The notes below the pieces were generated by a model. The model saw only the letters and a program-made list of their open reading frames with translations, was not told the DNA's origin and made no database searches. Shown piece after piece: positions 1 through 11,433 of a stretch of DNA of 64,000 nt. How positions within the stretch are numbered: position 1 is the stretch's first letter; the number at the start of each line of letters is the position of its first letter. Position numbers and translations under genes: made by a program. Source of the DNA: Tetraselmis striata. Its lineage: Eukaryota; Chlorophyta; Chlorodendrophyceae; Chlorodendrales; Chlorodendraceae. Location of the stretch: contig VCJN01003031.1 of the NCBI GenBank assembly GCA_006384855.1, forward strand, positions 111,593-175,592, read 5' to 3'.

Positions 1-215
1 CGACCCAGCACTTGACCTCCTGCGCTAACTGCAGTCGTAGGTCTGGCATAGCCCGTAGACCATTGCCTCATTCGAACCCCGAAGGGCTATAATGCATCAA
101 CCGGGTAAACCCGGGACACGCCGGGCCGATATTGCCGAAATACATCGGCCAGGAATCGAACCCCGGTCTCTCGCATACGAGACGACCGCTCTACCGAGCG
201 GACAAGGGATGTACC
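1..215 (-). repeat. tRNA-derived SINE, copy 1 (cut by window start)
   Basis: Read on the minus strand, the head is tRNA-like: a D-arm-like A box (CGGTAGAGCGG) followed by a B box (GGTTCGATTCC), then a body with a second GGTTCGAA motif near the word GCCCTTCGGGG. The same arrangement recurs at 2745-2994, 3765-4017, 15041-15290 and 26469-26726. One copy is flanked by a target duplication, so these are SINE insertions and not functional tRNA genes. The 3' end of this copy lies outside the window. Confidence 0.75.
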
Positions 216-426
216 TTTTTTTACCGGTTTACGGGTACAGGTACTAGTAATCCGGACAGATGGCATATAAGCGAGCTGGGACCAGCCCGCCTATCCGCGC
301 GTTGGCCCATTTTTCAGGTCCTCATTCAAGTCGCGACTTACCCCGGGCCGGTACTATCATATCATATATTTTATATTTCTCCGCGGGATCGAACCCGGAT
401 CCAATCCGTGCGAAGAAGCACCATCT

Positions 427-497
427 GTAAGGATACTGCGCGAAACGCACTAGGCATTGGGTACCCACATGGGGATTTGTGTGGTACATATCCTTAC
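427..497 (-). mobile_element. 71-bp miniature inverted-repeat element, copy 1
   Basis: A 71-base unit begins GTAAGGATA and ends TATCCTTAC, which are 9-bp perfect terminal inverted repeats. The same unit in the opposite orientation is at 26960-27030, and a third copy, split by a SINE, spans 26449-26786. It has no coding capacity, so it must depend on an enzyme encoded elsewhere. The adjoining sequence at about 355-427 also matches the flank of the third copy, so the miniature element may itself sit in a larger tRNA-like repeat. Confidence 0.7.
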
Positions 498-1289
498 ACG
501 AGCCGCAACCGATTGCGCGTACATATTACAAATCTGTAAGAGCCGTACTTGTAACCGTAAACTGGCGGATTTGCGGCTCAAGGATTTGCGACTGGCCTCG
601 CTGGCCGCAAATATTGCAATACTTACGACCGCCCTAAATCTAGCTCACTGAGCCGTAAATCAAAGTAATACTTTACGCATAATATACATGTTCAGCGCAA
701 TGTACAGGCCGGTCGCAAAGAGTCGTCGGTTACAGGCGGCGCCCTGCTTGCTCCTCGGCCCGGCACCAGCCCGGGCGCCATGGCGTGCTGATGATGGGCC
801 CGTTTGAACGTTTGAACTCAGAGGGAGCGGTCAAATATCACTGACCTGGCTCCTCTGCCAGTTGTCCGCCCATATCGTGCCGTATGGGGTGCTCAGGCTG
901 CAACACTCCCAAGCGACTGCTCACGATGGCCACCAACCCCCCCCCCCCCCCCGCCCCCCGCCCGCCTGCGACCGCTAAACCCGTCAAAAGATTGCTCGCT
1001 TTGGCGGTCGCGATGTGCAAACGAGCTAGTCATTCTGCTCGATAAGATGGGCATCGACGCACAAGATGGTATCATCAAGAGCATGACTACCCTTTGACAC
1101 GGTCGCCGCATGGTCCCGCTGCTCGCTTTCCGTTTCACGTTTAGGGTTTTAGGGTTTAGACATTTGGACTAATTAAGAACTATATTCCCCAGCAATGACA
1201 TAGTTCGGCCATAGTGTATGTGCCAAAAAGGCAATTCAACCGTAACGGACAATTATAGGCGGGGTATTGCGGCTATGGGTGCCACTAAT
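498..1289. other. Non-coding stretch with a C tract and a telomere-like word
   Basis: I see no supported gene. The stretch contains a 16-base C run at about 937-952 and a short interstitial telomere-like string at about 1139-1160 (TTTAGGG, TTTTAGGG, TTTAG). Confidence 0.5.
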
Positions 1290-1515
1290 TATGAAACTCG
1301 TCATTACGACCCTAACTACCCGACGCTTGCATGACGTTTGCCATGCTAAAGGGATAGCCCCCCTTTGGCAATAAGTGGGTTTTATGCGGAATAACCCTTA
1401 AGGATGACCCCATGCCAGTCGCCAACTTGTTCGATATCACGGCATGTCGCCAAGCATTAGGTCTACCCACGTATGCGAGATTTATTACTTTACGAAGCAT
1501 AATACACCGTATCCC
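1290..1515 (+). pseudogene. LINE reverse transcriptase fragment
   Basis: Plus-strand translation gives a short peptide (around MPVANLFDITACRQALGLP) that closely resembles the segment just before RT motif A in the minus-strand LINE remnant at 41.3-42.7 kb (MQVASLFDIAARRQALGLP). The catalytic FIDFKKAYDTV segment seen there is degraded here and there is no open frame beyond about 60 codons. This is an old non-LTR retrotransposon scrap recognised through its paralogue in the same window. Confidence 0.6.
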
Positions 1516-2744
1516 ATCAAATGTTATTATTTCCTAAAAAATTCAAGCCTTCGCAAGCATATTACGGGTCATATATGCTTGCCCTTATCAAAAGTTTATG
1601 TATAGGGATATAGTATGGTCACGGCGCACCCGCAAGGTGTTTTGCAGCTACTTGCAGCTCATGTAACTAAAATACCCGCACGGTGTTTATAATCGGCGAT
1701 ATAGCGCGCGTACGGTGTCTCATGTACCCGTACGTACAAGGACCACCCCCATCCCACCTACCCCGAATCGGCCACTATATAGCAGTGCACACGACGTGAA
1801 CGAGAGCCTTTACACCAACCCATGGGCCCTTACGGGCTAGAGGTGGGATATGGGCCGAGTCGTTGGGGATTTGGTGAGGCACGGGTGAAGAATCATGCGA
1901 TTCATCCCGTGTCTCACCTCCCGATAACCGTATTTTTGCTATTTTTAAAGATTTTCACAGCTACCCGTCGCTCCATCGGCTTCCGGTGCACCTATGAGCA
2001 GACGATTCGACCCATAGCGGTCTCCATCACTAGCATATGGGTACAGTGGCCTTCGGATGGCGTAAGTAGATGGGTGGCGCGTCGATCACTCATCTACGGG
2101 TGGTGGTTGGCCGGGCCCCCATTCAGCTCGTTTATCTAATCTCGGCTCAAAAATATGGGGGGAGATGGATGGGGCACCGCGCACCGACCACCTCATGGGC
2201 TACTCATGGGCTCTACCGCACCCCTAGAAGCTAGACCATGGGACGGTACATGTGCGGCAGGCTAAATAGTTAGCTGCAGGCGATGCCTATGCGGGAGGGG
2301 GTCGAGAGCGCGGAACATCAGGGTCGGTCGGGCCTATCGGGCCAGCATCGACTGAGATTGACCGCAAACTGACCGCCATCGGACGTCACCTCTGCGTATG
2401 GGCCTCTACTAGTGCTCATGCGATCGAAAAGCAGATAGCTACCTCAGCCGCCCCCACGCACAGGAGGGATTGAGGCCGGGGGTGTATTAATTTCCAAAAA
2501 CGCGGATTCCAAGATCGGACGGCTTCTTGAATCGGGGGGGCATAGGACACCGTCTCCGACCTCTAGCCTCCGACCTCTAGCTCATTTTTTCTATAGCATC
2601 CCTATGATATAGGCTATGAACCTATCCTGCTTCCAGGGCAGGTGGTGCTCGTTCGGCTTAGGCATGAGGCCGTGAACATCGCCCCCCTCCGTGATGAGCC
2701 AAACGGGCACTGCCCGTCCGCGGTTGCGGCCAACAAGAGGCTGT
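1516..2744. other. Non-coding stretch, nothing recognised
   Basis: Only short open frames without family resemblance occur here. No repeats beyond short local ones were noticed. Confidence 0.5.
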
Positions 2745-2994
2745 AAAATTAAAAGTAGAGTTGGCCCCAGGACGTCGGCCGAAGCCGCACTTGACCTCTT
2801 GCACCAACTCTAGTCGGAAGTCTGGCATGGCCCGTAAACCATTGACGAACCCCGAAGGGCTAATGCATCAACCGGGGAAACCTAAGACACGCCGGGACGA
2901 AATTGCCGAAAATGCATCGGCCAAGATTTGATACCCGGACCTCTCGCGTACGAGACGACCGCTAACGAGCGGACACTGGATGTAAAGGATGTAC
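2745..2994 (-). repeat. tRNA-derived SINE, copy 2
   Basis: This is the same tRNA-like head and body as at 1-215, more diverged: the A-box region is disturbed and the B box reads less cleanly. The 3' tail (minus strand) ends in the TTTTAATTTT-like A/T-rich run seen in other copies after the shared word CGGGGCGAAC. Confidence 0.65.
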
Positions 2995-3764
2995 CGACAG
3001 GAGGCCGTTTTCGCGCACTGCTACACATCACACGAGCGGAATATACCGGGAAATAAGCGATAAGCACAATGTACTATTCTAGAGTAATAAACAACGTACC
3101 GCGAAATGTATATTTCGCCATATTTCCGATGAGGCACCCGCAAGGTGCGCCGTGGTACGGGTTAAGGCATGGGTGGCCCCGGCCGGAAACACTACCTGAC
3201 CCCATACCCATAGAGCGTGGCCTCCGTTAGCGGTGCCGCGCTTCCCTCATCCTATTTTACTACAGTATTTATCGACACCTTTGATGAGTAGAACATCAAG
3301 GGTGTGACACACAGGGGTGCACCGACACATTAAAGGCAATTCAACCACTATCGGTGCCATGCCAGCCAATTGTATGCGGACGACGTTGTTGCTGGTCTGG
3401 TTCAAACCCTAAACATGGTGGTTCGATAACTTGCATGCCATGTTTGCCCAACACAGCGTACGTATTCAATAAATTGCCGTATTTTTAAGGCTTACAGACC
3501 CACGACTGCGAAAGCGTTACGAAATACGCCCGTTTTAAGCCTAAAGGCCAAACCTGGAAAATGGAAAGGGGTTGCGTTGTTGTAAATGGTGTTTTTGGAA
3601 CAAAGGTCTGGATGTCTAGATGTTATTAGAAGGTAATAACCAAATTCGGTTTTTAGATATATCAGAATATTACACCAATTTATCACGGACCAAATTTAAA
3701 AAATCGGCTATTCGCCCAATACGTACGCTGCGACTTTTCCCATTTTATTGGGTTTGCTTGGGGT
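2995..3764. other. Spacer between two SINE copies
   Basis: No gene is supported. The short minus-strand open frame at 3492-3686 has no recognisable similarity. Confidence 0.45.
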
Positions 3765-4017
3765 AAAAGTAAAGTAAAGTTCGCCCCGGGACATCGGCCG
3801 AAGCCGCCCCAACACTTGACCTCGTGCGCCAACTGCAGTCGTAGGTCTGGCATAGCCCATATAGATCATTGCCTCATTCGAACCCGAAGGACTAATGCAT
3901 CAACCGGGTAAACCCGGGACACGCCGGGCCGATATTGCCGAAATACATCAGCCAGGAATCGAACCCGGGTCTCTCGCATACGAGACGACCGCTCTACCGA
4001 GCGGACAAGGGATGTAC
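3765..4017 (-). repeat. tRNA-derived SINE, copy 3
   Basis: This is a nearly complete copy on the minus strand with an intact A box, B box and conserved tail word. It ends about 430 bases upstream of the probable start codon of the glutamate receptor-like gene, so it lies in that gene's upstream region. Confidence 0.75.
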
Positions 4018-4447
4018 TTGGGGTACTGTGTTGGGTGATGGCATATTAGGCCGGTATTCCAACGAGCAGACCGCGATACGCGCGAACAATGCAATCTGAG
4101 CTGCCCGATGCATGGCAGCTCGGGGGAAACGGGTACGGGTGAAAAATACTGGTTGTAATTGAACGGCTACCGGGTGCCGGGATGGGCGGCGCGCGGTGGA
4201 TATGGCCGTACTGTATATACAGTACCAAGGTACCGTACTGGTACCGTACCCCGCGGAGGTCGACGACGGCATGCCGGGTATAGACGCGGCATGTGTGTGC
4301 GCGTGCCGTCTCAGCCTGACCGAGTCATCTCTTGACGGCCCCACGACGACCGCCGGTGCTGCACCAGAGTCATCGGCTATCCAGCCCACACACCTGGACT
4401 TCACTTGGACTAATCTCGATTTCACGCACGTCGAGGAACCTTGCGGC

Positions 4448-7344
4448 ATGGCAGCCACGCGGGGCGACCGCGGTTTAATGTGGTGGCTCCTAGCAGCAGT
4501 GGGACTGCAATTGACCTGGTGCTCCGCAAGCCATGCGCAATACCTTCCCAGATATGGCGGGCGATCAAGGAAGGGCATAAAAGACCTCTGGCAAGGGCAA
4601 GTGAGCATGAAGCGAGCGCGGGGATCGTCGCTGTGGAGCTCCCCAGGGATCGTGTCCCGCCGCAGGCTGCAAACAGGGTCAAACACGACCACGGCGCAGT
4701 CCAACCCATCTGCTTCTGGTGTGGGAGCATGGGACCCTACCTTGCAACCACTGGGGCTGGGTCCGTTGATGAACCTCTCTGCCACCCGTCAAGTGTCGGA
4801 GTCAGGGGTTCCAGATCTTGGAGGTGCCCGATACACCGTGAGGCTTGTCGAGGCAAGTACACCCATCACTGTGGCTGTGAGGGCCTGTCTTGCAAATGGT
4901 CGCCAGTATCAAACTTACCTAGCCAATGAGATGGCAACGGACACTGCCCCACTGCAGGTGCCACCATTCGCAACGCGGAATACTAGCGAAAAATCTGGGT
5001 ATTTTGGTCTGGCGGCAGAAATGATGGCAATGATGGCTGCAGAGTTGAATTTCACTTATGAGTTTGTGGGGCCGAGTAGTGACGGACATTATCTGCAAGG
5101 AGCAATGGATGACGTGTTCTTTGGGAATGCAGATGTAGCGATTGGCCCAGTTCCACCAAGCCAGGCATACTTTGACCAAGTACGTACGGATATGCTTTGC
5201 TGACATTGTGCAGACAAATGCAGAACTTGTTTACCTCGCCGCTGTGCCTGAACGGGTGAAGTGCATGTGCTGCTGCAGGTGGACTACACGGATAGTTACT
5301 ACAGTTCTGGGCTCCATTTGCTTACCCTTGTGCCATCCCAGACAAGTGCAAGCACCATAAACTCAAGCAACCTCATCAGCTGGACTGATCCGTTTGGCGC
5401 TGGGCTATGGGGGGTGGTCGTGGGAATGATCACCATGTACGGCATTGTCATGTACTACATTGAGAAAGGGGAGGCCGACTTTGAGGATCAGTATGGTCCG
5501 CGGCTGGAATGGGCTGTGGAAGAGCATGTGGCTCAGCTTTCTTACATTTGCTGGGCAGGTGTCAGGGCACGCGGCCGGCACCCTCGCAGGGCGAATATTC
5601 AATTCCACCAGTGCCTTTGTCGCTGTCATCCTGATTTCTTCGTATACCGCCAATCTTGCCAACTTTCTGACAGCCGACAAGCTTGCTGCCTCAACTTTCA
5701 CCACATTGTCAGAGGCCTCAGCTAACAGTATCTCCATTTGCGCGGTGGCTGGGGGAACGGCTGATGAGTATGTCACATCCGTGTATCCAGCATTGTCGTT
5801 GATCAAGGTGTGCCGTGCAAAGTCCCCCCCCCCTCCCCCCCCCCCCTCTCCCCTTTACTCCCGGCAAACACTGTGCCCATGTATTCAAAGAGTCCTTGGA
5901 CCATTCAGCTGATTTGCCCTGGTCTTACACACAATGCAGGTGGACGGCAAGGGTGTGCAGGAGGAAATTGAGAATACATTCACGCTTCTCCGGAACAACA
6001 CATGCCAGGTACACATCGATTTTAGATCCCATAGCTCAGCCATGATACGGACATAATATGCATCGCTTGAATCTTCACGAGTTTTGGTAGCATGACACGC
6101 TGCTGTTTGCTCCAGGGTGCCGTTCTTGATGAAGTGATTGCCAGCGTCTTCCTCAAAAATAGCAGCTTCTGCGATGTACAGATGGTTGGAACCGTATTTG
6201 CTAAGGTACGAACTAGGGCTGCAAACCTGGCTGCAGCTGCACGATAGGAGACTCGCTTGTGGGCGATGTACTGAACACGTATCCGTGCTGCGACAGACGC
6301 CATATGTGCTCGGCATCCGCAAGCTCGTGACCGTCCAAGATCCTGCAAAGCAGGACATGCTACAAAGCTTCATGGATGCCACTGCATTTTTCTTCGCAAA
6401 GGTCTCCTCCCACTGCCCTACAGCCCCCTTCTTGCTCCCTTTCACCGGCGTCGTATGCAACGTTTACTGCATCCTTTAGTGAATGGACTTTAGGGTCCAC
6501 TATTGACATTGTCTGCGCTATATCCATGGGACATTAATTGGGCTGTTTTGTGCTGTTGTTGAGGGATTTCTTCGGGCATGGATACTTGTCAAGTCGGTCT
6601 CAGGAGACAGTTGTGATGCGTGGGGGCATGTATCCGTGTCAGCTACTAACTTTGCGCTGCATGACCATTGAACTGTTTTTGTCCCGAGTCTCACTGAATC
6701 GGATCTATGCACAGCAAGGCCAGGTGTTCCATACTGGAAAGCAATTTCTTCAACTTGCAGTTGTTTTGGATGCATTGACGTGCTGTCACACATGGCAAGG
6801 GGGGGAGGGATACTAACTGGTATTGAAAATTGCTTGTCGGGTGTTACTGTCAGATTCGGGATGATGGGAACATGTCAATGTTGCACAAGAAGTACATCGA
6901 GAATGACGGCAGCGCATGCCCAGCGGCTTCGACAAGCTCGGGGAAAATTTCAGTCGCTGAGGTGTGTGCCGCATACACAGTGAGCTAATACCAACCTTGT
7001 GCATTTGCTTCATGATTAACAAAGCTGTTGCCCAGTGCTGCGCCATTTTAATTATAACTATTACTGTTGAAATATTTTGTTATGATCATGCAGGTGCTGG
7101 GGCCGCTGATCTTGCTCCTGGTCATTGCAGTCAGCGCGACTGCTCATATCACCATGGTAGGCCTGTTACGCAAAGGTTAACACAGATTATGCTGCAACAA
7201 TATTTTATTACTCAAGGTTGCCGTTCCAATATCTTGCTGGGGTATTGTACTGCGCATCTATCGCCTTTCTTGATACAGATGTGCACTGTCGCATTGATGG
7301 GGAATGAGGAGCAGCAGCGGAATGACCGGGACTGCTGGCAATAG
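4448..7344 (+). CDS. Ionotropic glutamate receptor-like channel, 8 exons
   Basis: Ligand-gated cation channel of the plasma membrane, related to animal iGluRs and plant GLRs. The ATG at 4448 starts a signal peptide (WWLLAAVGLQLTWCSASHA); an upstream in-frame ATG at 4196 would bury it. Exons: 4448-5179, 5279-5807, 5940-6008, 6116-6205, 6297-6401, 6854-6961, 7094-7156, 7279-7344; every junction is GT-AG and phase 0. Order: short N-terminus, S1 with VDYTDSYYSSGL, M1, pore loop FLTFAGQVSGHAAGTLAGRI, M3 with SYTANLANFLT, S2, M4 (VLGPLILLLVIAVSA) and a short tail, about 586 residues. It lacks the large amino-terminal LIVBP-like domain. Exon 2 has one surplus base near 5511 (GGG in LEW/LWK), which could be an assembly indel, a true frameshift or a tiny intron. 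The TAG stop fits the family end. Family assignment is secure; whether the copy is functional is not. Confidence 0.85.
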
Positions 7345-8895
7345 ACCGGCCGCGTTGGCAGGATTTCAAGCAGCACGGTATACATGATGCCGGTATGAAC
7401 ATAGAAGCCGCCAAACCCAAGCAGCATGGCTTCGCAATGCTTTGCGGGAGGTGGTGGTGGTGGTGGCATCTTGCGGCTGGCAATGGGTACTGGAGTAACC
7501 ATTTGAGTTGCTGGCGTGCCATTTAGAAATCCAAAGTTAAGGCGCTGCAGCGGTGGGTAACCGGGTGGGACGGTATGTCGCAGTGTCGGTGTCCAGTGCC
7601 TGCGCATACTGTTAGTACCTACCGCTGCTCAACAGCCTTTAATATCCGCACACGTCCCCAGTGTCGTCATGAGATGCGTGACGGCATGGCCCTTGGTACA
7701 TCGCGCGGCGGAGCTGCCGTGTGGTTTCGTTTCTGCAGGTGGTGGGTGATTTGCGCGCCTCTGACACGACACGGCACAATATTACTCCCGCCTGATAACC
7801 GTTACGGTAGGGAGGTGCGGCGAGCCTGATTGTCGGCGCACAGGTGTAGGAAGCCGTATGTAGACCAGAGCATGAGCCAAACCGCCGTACTGCACAGAAT
7901 CTGCCCCGCAGCCTGCGACAGGTGCTTAGGAAGATGCGATCGCGGTGCCAACACAGCAATAGGGCGTTAGATAGGGTGAGAAGGTTCCGCCACACAGCAA
8001 ACCTGTCATTTTGTCCACAGATGCCACAGGAGATGGGTGTGAAGATACCATAAACACGGTACATGATACGCGGCAGGGTTGCCTGACACAGCAGCAAATG
8101 CCAATCATGTGGGAATAGTGCTCAAGATTCAGGCGCGAAGCGAGTCACGTCAATGAAATTTGGCGCAACACACTGGCCTGGGCGATGCGTGATAATCACC
8201 CGGTCAAAGAATATCCCATAGGTTTCGGAACATGGTTTCGGAGCATGGTTTCGGAGCGCGGCGGGTGGGCGGAATATGTAAAGCATATGCAGACGACTTT
8301 TTATTTAATTGATTGTTGTTTTCAGCAGATGCGTATATTTTCAGGTATCTGAACAAAGTATAGTAGCACGGCATTGCGATCTGGTATGGTGATATTGCAG
8401 CATCAGAGAATGGAGGGCGGTGTTACCTGACGATAGACAGGAGTGAGGGCCAGCATTCATGCAGGGTGAGATTGTGGCGCACCATGTGCCAGCCAGCAAA
8501 TACTTACGGCTACAGAACGGCACAATGGCGGAGTAGCACGCGCTGCTAAGTCAGGGCAGTATGGTTTCGGAGCGCAGAGGGGCTTGGACGAACATTGGTG
8601 TAGCGCTCGTGGCTTAATAACCACGTATAAGCAAAGAGCGGCAACTGCAGTAGGTAGTTGCTAAGGAGTGAGTGCTCAAGGATCCATGTCGTTACTACTG
8701 AGCACAACGTAGTCAATCACCCAAGAGATAGCGCATAGCCGGCGACGCAAAGTCATTGGGTATATATACTGCAACATGCTGTAAAATATTGATGTAGGCT
8801 GCTGGCCAGTCATAGCAAAAAAAGAAACAAATTACATAATTGTACTGTGAAGTTTGAAGTCCGACGATGATTTGCAGCCCTGTTTCACTCGTGCT
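7345..8895. other. Non-coding stretch downstream of the receptor gene
   Basis: No gene is supported. A short reiterated word (GGTTTCGGAGCATGG) occurs around 8220-8260 and recurs as a single near-copy at 8560. The CAT/GTG-rich segment at 7449-7470 is low complexity. Confidence 0.45.
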
Positions 8896-9086
8896 CTAGC
8901 ATATATATATTATTACAGACGATGGTGATGGCGATGATATCATATAGAAAGATAAACGCGGCATGTTTAACGATAGAAATATATCATATTGGAATGCATT
9001 TTTTCTGAGAGTAGTGCGCATCAGCAGTAGGAGAAAATACTGTAGATATATACTTTCATTCTGTTTTCTTTTTGCCTTTTGGGCGC

Positions 9087-9128
9087 GGGGGGGGGGGGGG
9101 GGGGGGAGGGGGGGGGGGGGGGGGGGGG
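9087..9128 (+). repeat. Two adjoining poly-G tracts
   Basis: Twenty G, one A, then twenty-one G. This is one of the longest members of a window-wide set of G/C homopolymer tracts and could form G-quadruplexes. Open frames running through it are low-complexity artefacts. Confidence 0.9.
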
Positions 9129-10517
9129 TTACCAGATACTGTAATAAGGGAGTAGTGCTACTGCTCATATCCTCGCGCAAGCAATAACAGTCATGTATAA
9201 TGGTATTCACTCGTCGAAACAGGCCCGCTTAACCGCGCTTACCAAATAGTAATCGCGAGTAAGCGCCGCATGTATATAACGCGCTTTACGCGGCTTCTCC
9301 CGCAAGCTCCGCAGCACTTACATACATTTAGGCTGGAGGAATGTGTTTGGCGGCGTTGCATTGCGAGTAGCGACTACTAGCGAGTAGCGTACCGAGTAGG
9401 GGAGAAGTCGCGAGTGATGAGTAAGGTACGGAGGGAGTGGCCCAAATAAACTACTTTATGCTGTAGAATACATTGTGCGCGTCGGGGTAAGAGCGATTAC
9501 TTGACAATTACTGGTGAGTAGTCATGGGCAGCGGGTATCAACGTGACGGGCGTGTGCTGTAGTACTAGTTGCGACACAAGAACATCATTAAATTGAAATT
9601 GATGACGTGCTTGCATACTGCTGTCCGCCGCTCAGACTGAGTTGTTCTTAAAGCATGCTGCTATCTCTAGCCATAGTAGGGAACACATTTAGTGTACTTA
9701 CGACTGAAGCTTCTAACCATCCGCTTTCGGTTACAAACCCCGCCTCCTTCCATCACGCGATCATTAGCTGTGTTATTGCCGGACAACTACGGGCAGTGGC
9801 CAGTGCGAGCACATGGCCGGTACAGTGATTACCAATGCAGTACTCGCCCCACCCCCGAAAAGGTTTTCAATTATGCACCGGCACCACGCAATTTACGGTC
9901 GCCTTGCTGCGTCCTGGCTCCACTTGCCGCTGTTGCTGGAAATGTCCCGCAGGTCGCGGCGTTGATCACCCCGCCGCGCCGGCTGTGGCCGTCCGCAGCC
10001 CTCGCCCGCGGTCGCGCCGATGCTGCCTCCACCTCGCCCCCCTGAGCTCTTGCGGCGGGATCTCCATTGGGGACTTGAGGGGGAAAGACACCCCCCCCCC
10101 CCCACCCCGCGTGTCCTCGCTCCGTGGTCGGCATGCCGGTCCTACTCGTCTGCGCGCCGCTCTCAGCCGCGGCGCGCCATGTGGCTTTAGCCGCCCGCCC
10201 AGGATCAGACCGCGCTCGCCCCAGCTGACTCCTCATGCCCCATGGCTGTGAGTCCTTCAAGGCACTCCGGCTACTGTCTCATGGCCCCTGAGTCGCCGCC
10301 AGGCCCGGCCTCTCCGCGTCCAAACGCCCGCACCGCTTTCACGCCGTTAAGTGCCGGGCTCCCGTCTCCCCGCCCTCGCCGCCCTCGCACGTTCTGACGG
10401 GACGACTGAGGATTCCCGGTGCTTTGAATGTGTTGGCAGCAAAGGCGCCGCCAAACACTCCGCCGTATTATGCCGGGATTCGCGTGATTCACAAGTGGAA
10501 CACATATGTGTGTGTAT

Positions 10518-10548
<31 letters not shown>

Positions 10549-11433
10549 GGGGGGGACGCCAAATCTTGTGCAGGTTGGTCGCGGGTTTTATCGAGGTACG
10601 GGAAGACGATGTTTATTTCGAACTGCCCTCGCGAGTAGGCTATACCCCTGTCAGAGTCGTGCACACCCCCTCTCGCCCCCCCGTAGGCGGACCTCGGAGA
10701 GGCCGACGCAATATTGAGGCCGTACATGAATTATTTTCAGCAGCCACCCGTACATTGCTGCTGCCCGGCGGCTCTAGCTGGCTCCAGCGACAGCGGGGAG
10801 GGAGACGCAGAGACGCTGCCCCGGGAGCGAAGCAGCAGCTTGACCCCAATCCTGACAGCTGGAAGGCGGGGGAAATACGCTAGGAATAAATCAGGGGCAA
10901 CCGGAGTGTTGCGGAGAGACAACTACTTTGGTCTTATGGCACCAGCGGCGACCGACTCGGTGACGGCATCGTAGAGCGGTGGTGTATCACATCGCCAACG
11001 ACCCTCCGGCGGTATCCGCTCAGCAGGTGTGAAGCGCCTGGCCTCGCGGCCAGAGTCGGAGGCCTGCTCTCCATCGCGGTAGCTCAACGCGCTTACGCTA
11101 CACTCCAATGCGTCAGGGAAGGCCAGATGGCTTAAGACGGGCACCCCTAACATCCCACCCTCCGAGGTGGGGATGGCACATCTCAAGGTGGAGATAGAGG
11201 ACGACGTGCGCACCCGGCAATGCACCCCCATGCCCCATCCAAATTTCGAAACCTGGCTATTGTGATTCAGCGCCGGGCTGCACGCTCTGCAGCAACCAGC
11301 TAGGAGAGACGCCGAAACTGAAGAGGATGGAGTGCGATGCCGGTGAGGTGCAGCACGCAGCGGGGGGACATGGGCACCCTGTGGCGGAGGCGGTCCCGGC
11401 TGGGTTCGGCATAGAGCTGAGCGGGGTGGCCGG
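9129..11433. other. GC-rich stretch without a recognised gene
   Basis: Between about 9850 and 11250 the base composition becomes GC- and CpG-rich, so long open frames appear on both strands by chance. A TG run followed by a 24-base G tract lies at 10507-10555. I could not match any frame to a protein family. Confidence 0.4.

Noticed and set aside
132-215. Functional tRNA gene suggested by A and B boxes
   Set aside because: The arms do not fold cleanly, and the same head with a conserved body recurs five times, once with a target duplication: a SINE.
4422-4929. Alternative frames overlapping the first receptor exon
   Set aside because: Shadows of the exon that carries the signal peptide and S1 domain.
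5256-5278. A 23-nt GT-AG micro-intron in the glutamate receptor gene
   Set aside because: Joining 5179 directly to 5279 through one 99-nt intron gives exactly the family spacing between the DVAIG segment and VDYT, so the small exon between is not needed.
8896-9210. Proline-rich and glycine-rich open frames
   Set aside because: They are translations of the poly-G tract.
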